Positions 5,888-6,445 of a stretch of 6,445 nucleotides of DNA are shown in pieces; within the stretch, counting starts at the first letter, position 1; the number at the start of each line of letters is the position of its first letter. The notes beneath the pieces are model-generated. The model worked only from the letters and a program-made list of their open reading frames with translations, searched no databases and was not told where the DNA came from. The translations under genes and the position numbers were made by a program. Source of the stretch: an uncultured Bacteroidia bacterium (GTDB lineage Bacteria; Bacteroidota; Bacteroidia; Bacteroidales; UBA932); the NCBI GenBank assembly GCA_902767355.1, contig CACXHG010000031.1, forward strand, positions 1 through 6,445. Direction: 5' to 3'.

Positions 5888-6445
5888 TTCAGTTCCATCA
5901 ACTCATCCAGCCGACGCAAGCAATCCTCTTTCACGAAATGCGCATTATAATATTTCAGGGCGTTCCGCCCCTTCTCTTCCAAGACCGAAGCATCCATCTG
6001 AGACAGCTCCACAGCCAGGCGGGCGAACCCTTCTGCATCGCCAGCCGCCAGCGTCCAGCCACAGTCCGCATCGCGGATCACCTCAGCCCCTTCGCCGTTC
6101 AGAACTGCCACAATAGGCTTGCCTGCAGCCATATACGACGAAATCTTCGCCGGAGCATACAAGCGGAACAGCGGGTTGTCGCTCAGCGTCACCAGCATCA
6201 CATCTGCCTGAGCGAAGAACCACGGCATCGTCTCCGCCGGGAAACGCCCCAGCGTCAGCACCGTCTCCTCCAGCCCGTTCTCCGCCACAAACGAGCGCAC
6301 CCAGTCCAGCCTGCGCCCGTCACCCACAATTACCCATTTGATCTCTTTATGTTCCTTTGTCAGCCGGGCCGCCTCCATCGTACACTCAAACCCGTGTGCC
6401 TCGCCCACTGCCCCCGCAAACATCAGCTTGAAACCCTCCGGCAGC
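5884..6445 (-). CDS. GT-B glycosyltransferase, GT4-like, C-terminal half (5' end beyond the window)
   Basis: The open frame continues to the right edge: LPEGFKL precedes the first visible methionine at 6423, so that methionine is internal. About 187 residues are present, close to half the usual 380-400. Visible parts of the nucleotide-sugar-binding domain are FAGAVGEAHGFE at its start, WVIVGDGRRLDWV, the ETMPWFFAQADVMLVTL segment, and the donor-site region KISSYMAAGKPIVAV followed by GEGAEVIRDADCGW. The order and spacing resemble WbuB-type amino-sugar transferases, though the acceptor and sugar cannot be assigned. It would add a sugar to the lipid-linked repeat unit at the cytoplasmic face. 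Its TGA overlaps the start of the NTP_transf_5 gene (ATGA), showing operon organisation. Confidence 0.92.
   Translation of the reverse strand, partial: LPEGFKLMFAGAVGEAHGFECTMEAARLTKEHKEIKWVIVGDGRRLDWVRSFVAENGLEETVLTLGRFPAETMPWFFAQADVMLVTLSDNPLFRLYAPAKISSYMAAGKPIVAVLNGEGAEVIRDADCGWTLAAGDAEGFARLAVELSQMDASVLEEKGRNALKYYNAHFVKEDCLRRLDELMELK

Overview
The window looks like accessory chromosomal DNA from a member of the Bacteroidales (Bacteroides/Alistipes/Parabacteroides type; genus not decided). The reasons are the capsule/O-antigen style gene set, gene starts without clear Shine-Dalgarno sequences, and two promoter-like sites that fit the Bacteroidetes -7 consensus TAnnTTTG. All larger genes lie on the minus strand, so transcription runs from right to left. 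The only plus-strand gene is a 43-codon one in the middle.

Right block (3816-6445, GC-rich): the downstream end of a surface polysaccharide operon. In transcription order it holds the C-terminal half of a GT-B glycosyltransferase cut by the window edge, a protein of the uncharacterised nucleotidyltransferase family NTP_transf_5, and an intact polyprenyl-phosphate sugar-1-phosphate transferase (PF00953 family). The last is the type of enzyme that loads the first sugar onto the lipid carrier. The three genes are joined by two ATGA stop/start overlaps, which suggests coupled translation.

Middle block (3238-3815): an intergenic stretch around a small plus-strand gene of 43 codons. This gene has its own Bacteroidetes-type promoter and a strong hairpin after its stop. 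A separate perfect 10-bp inverted repeat lies between that hairpin and the end of the polysaccharide operon. A divergent promoter facing left serves the next operon.

Left block (305-3237, clearly more AT-rich by eye): a minus-strand cassette of three genes. They encode an AAA_21 (RloA/AbiLi-like) ATPase, an RloB/AbiLii-like protein with TOPRIM-type acidic motifs, and an unrecognised three-pass membrane protein. The first two form a known type of phage-defence pair. The third may be an accessory part or a passenger.

Far left (1-305): the membrane protein gene ends in a TAATG junction that runs straight into the internal part of a second sugar-1-phosphate transferase gene. This second copy lacks its first ~147 codons and closely resembles the intact copy at 3816-4817. 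The defence-like cassette is therefore bracketed by an intact copy and a 5'-truncated copy of the same gene. This layout suggests that the cassette and small gene entered at, or recombined through, the end of the polysaccharide operon.
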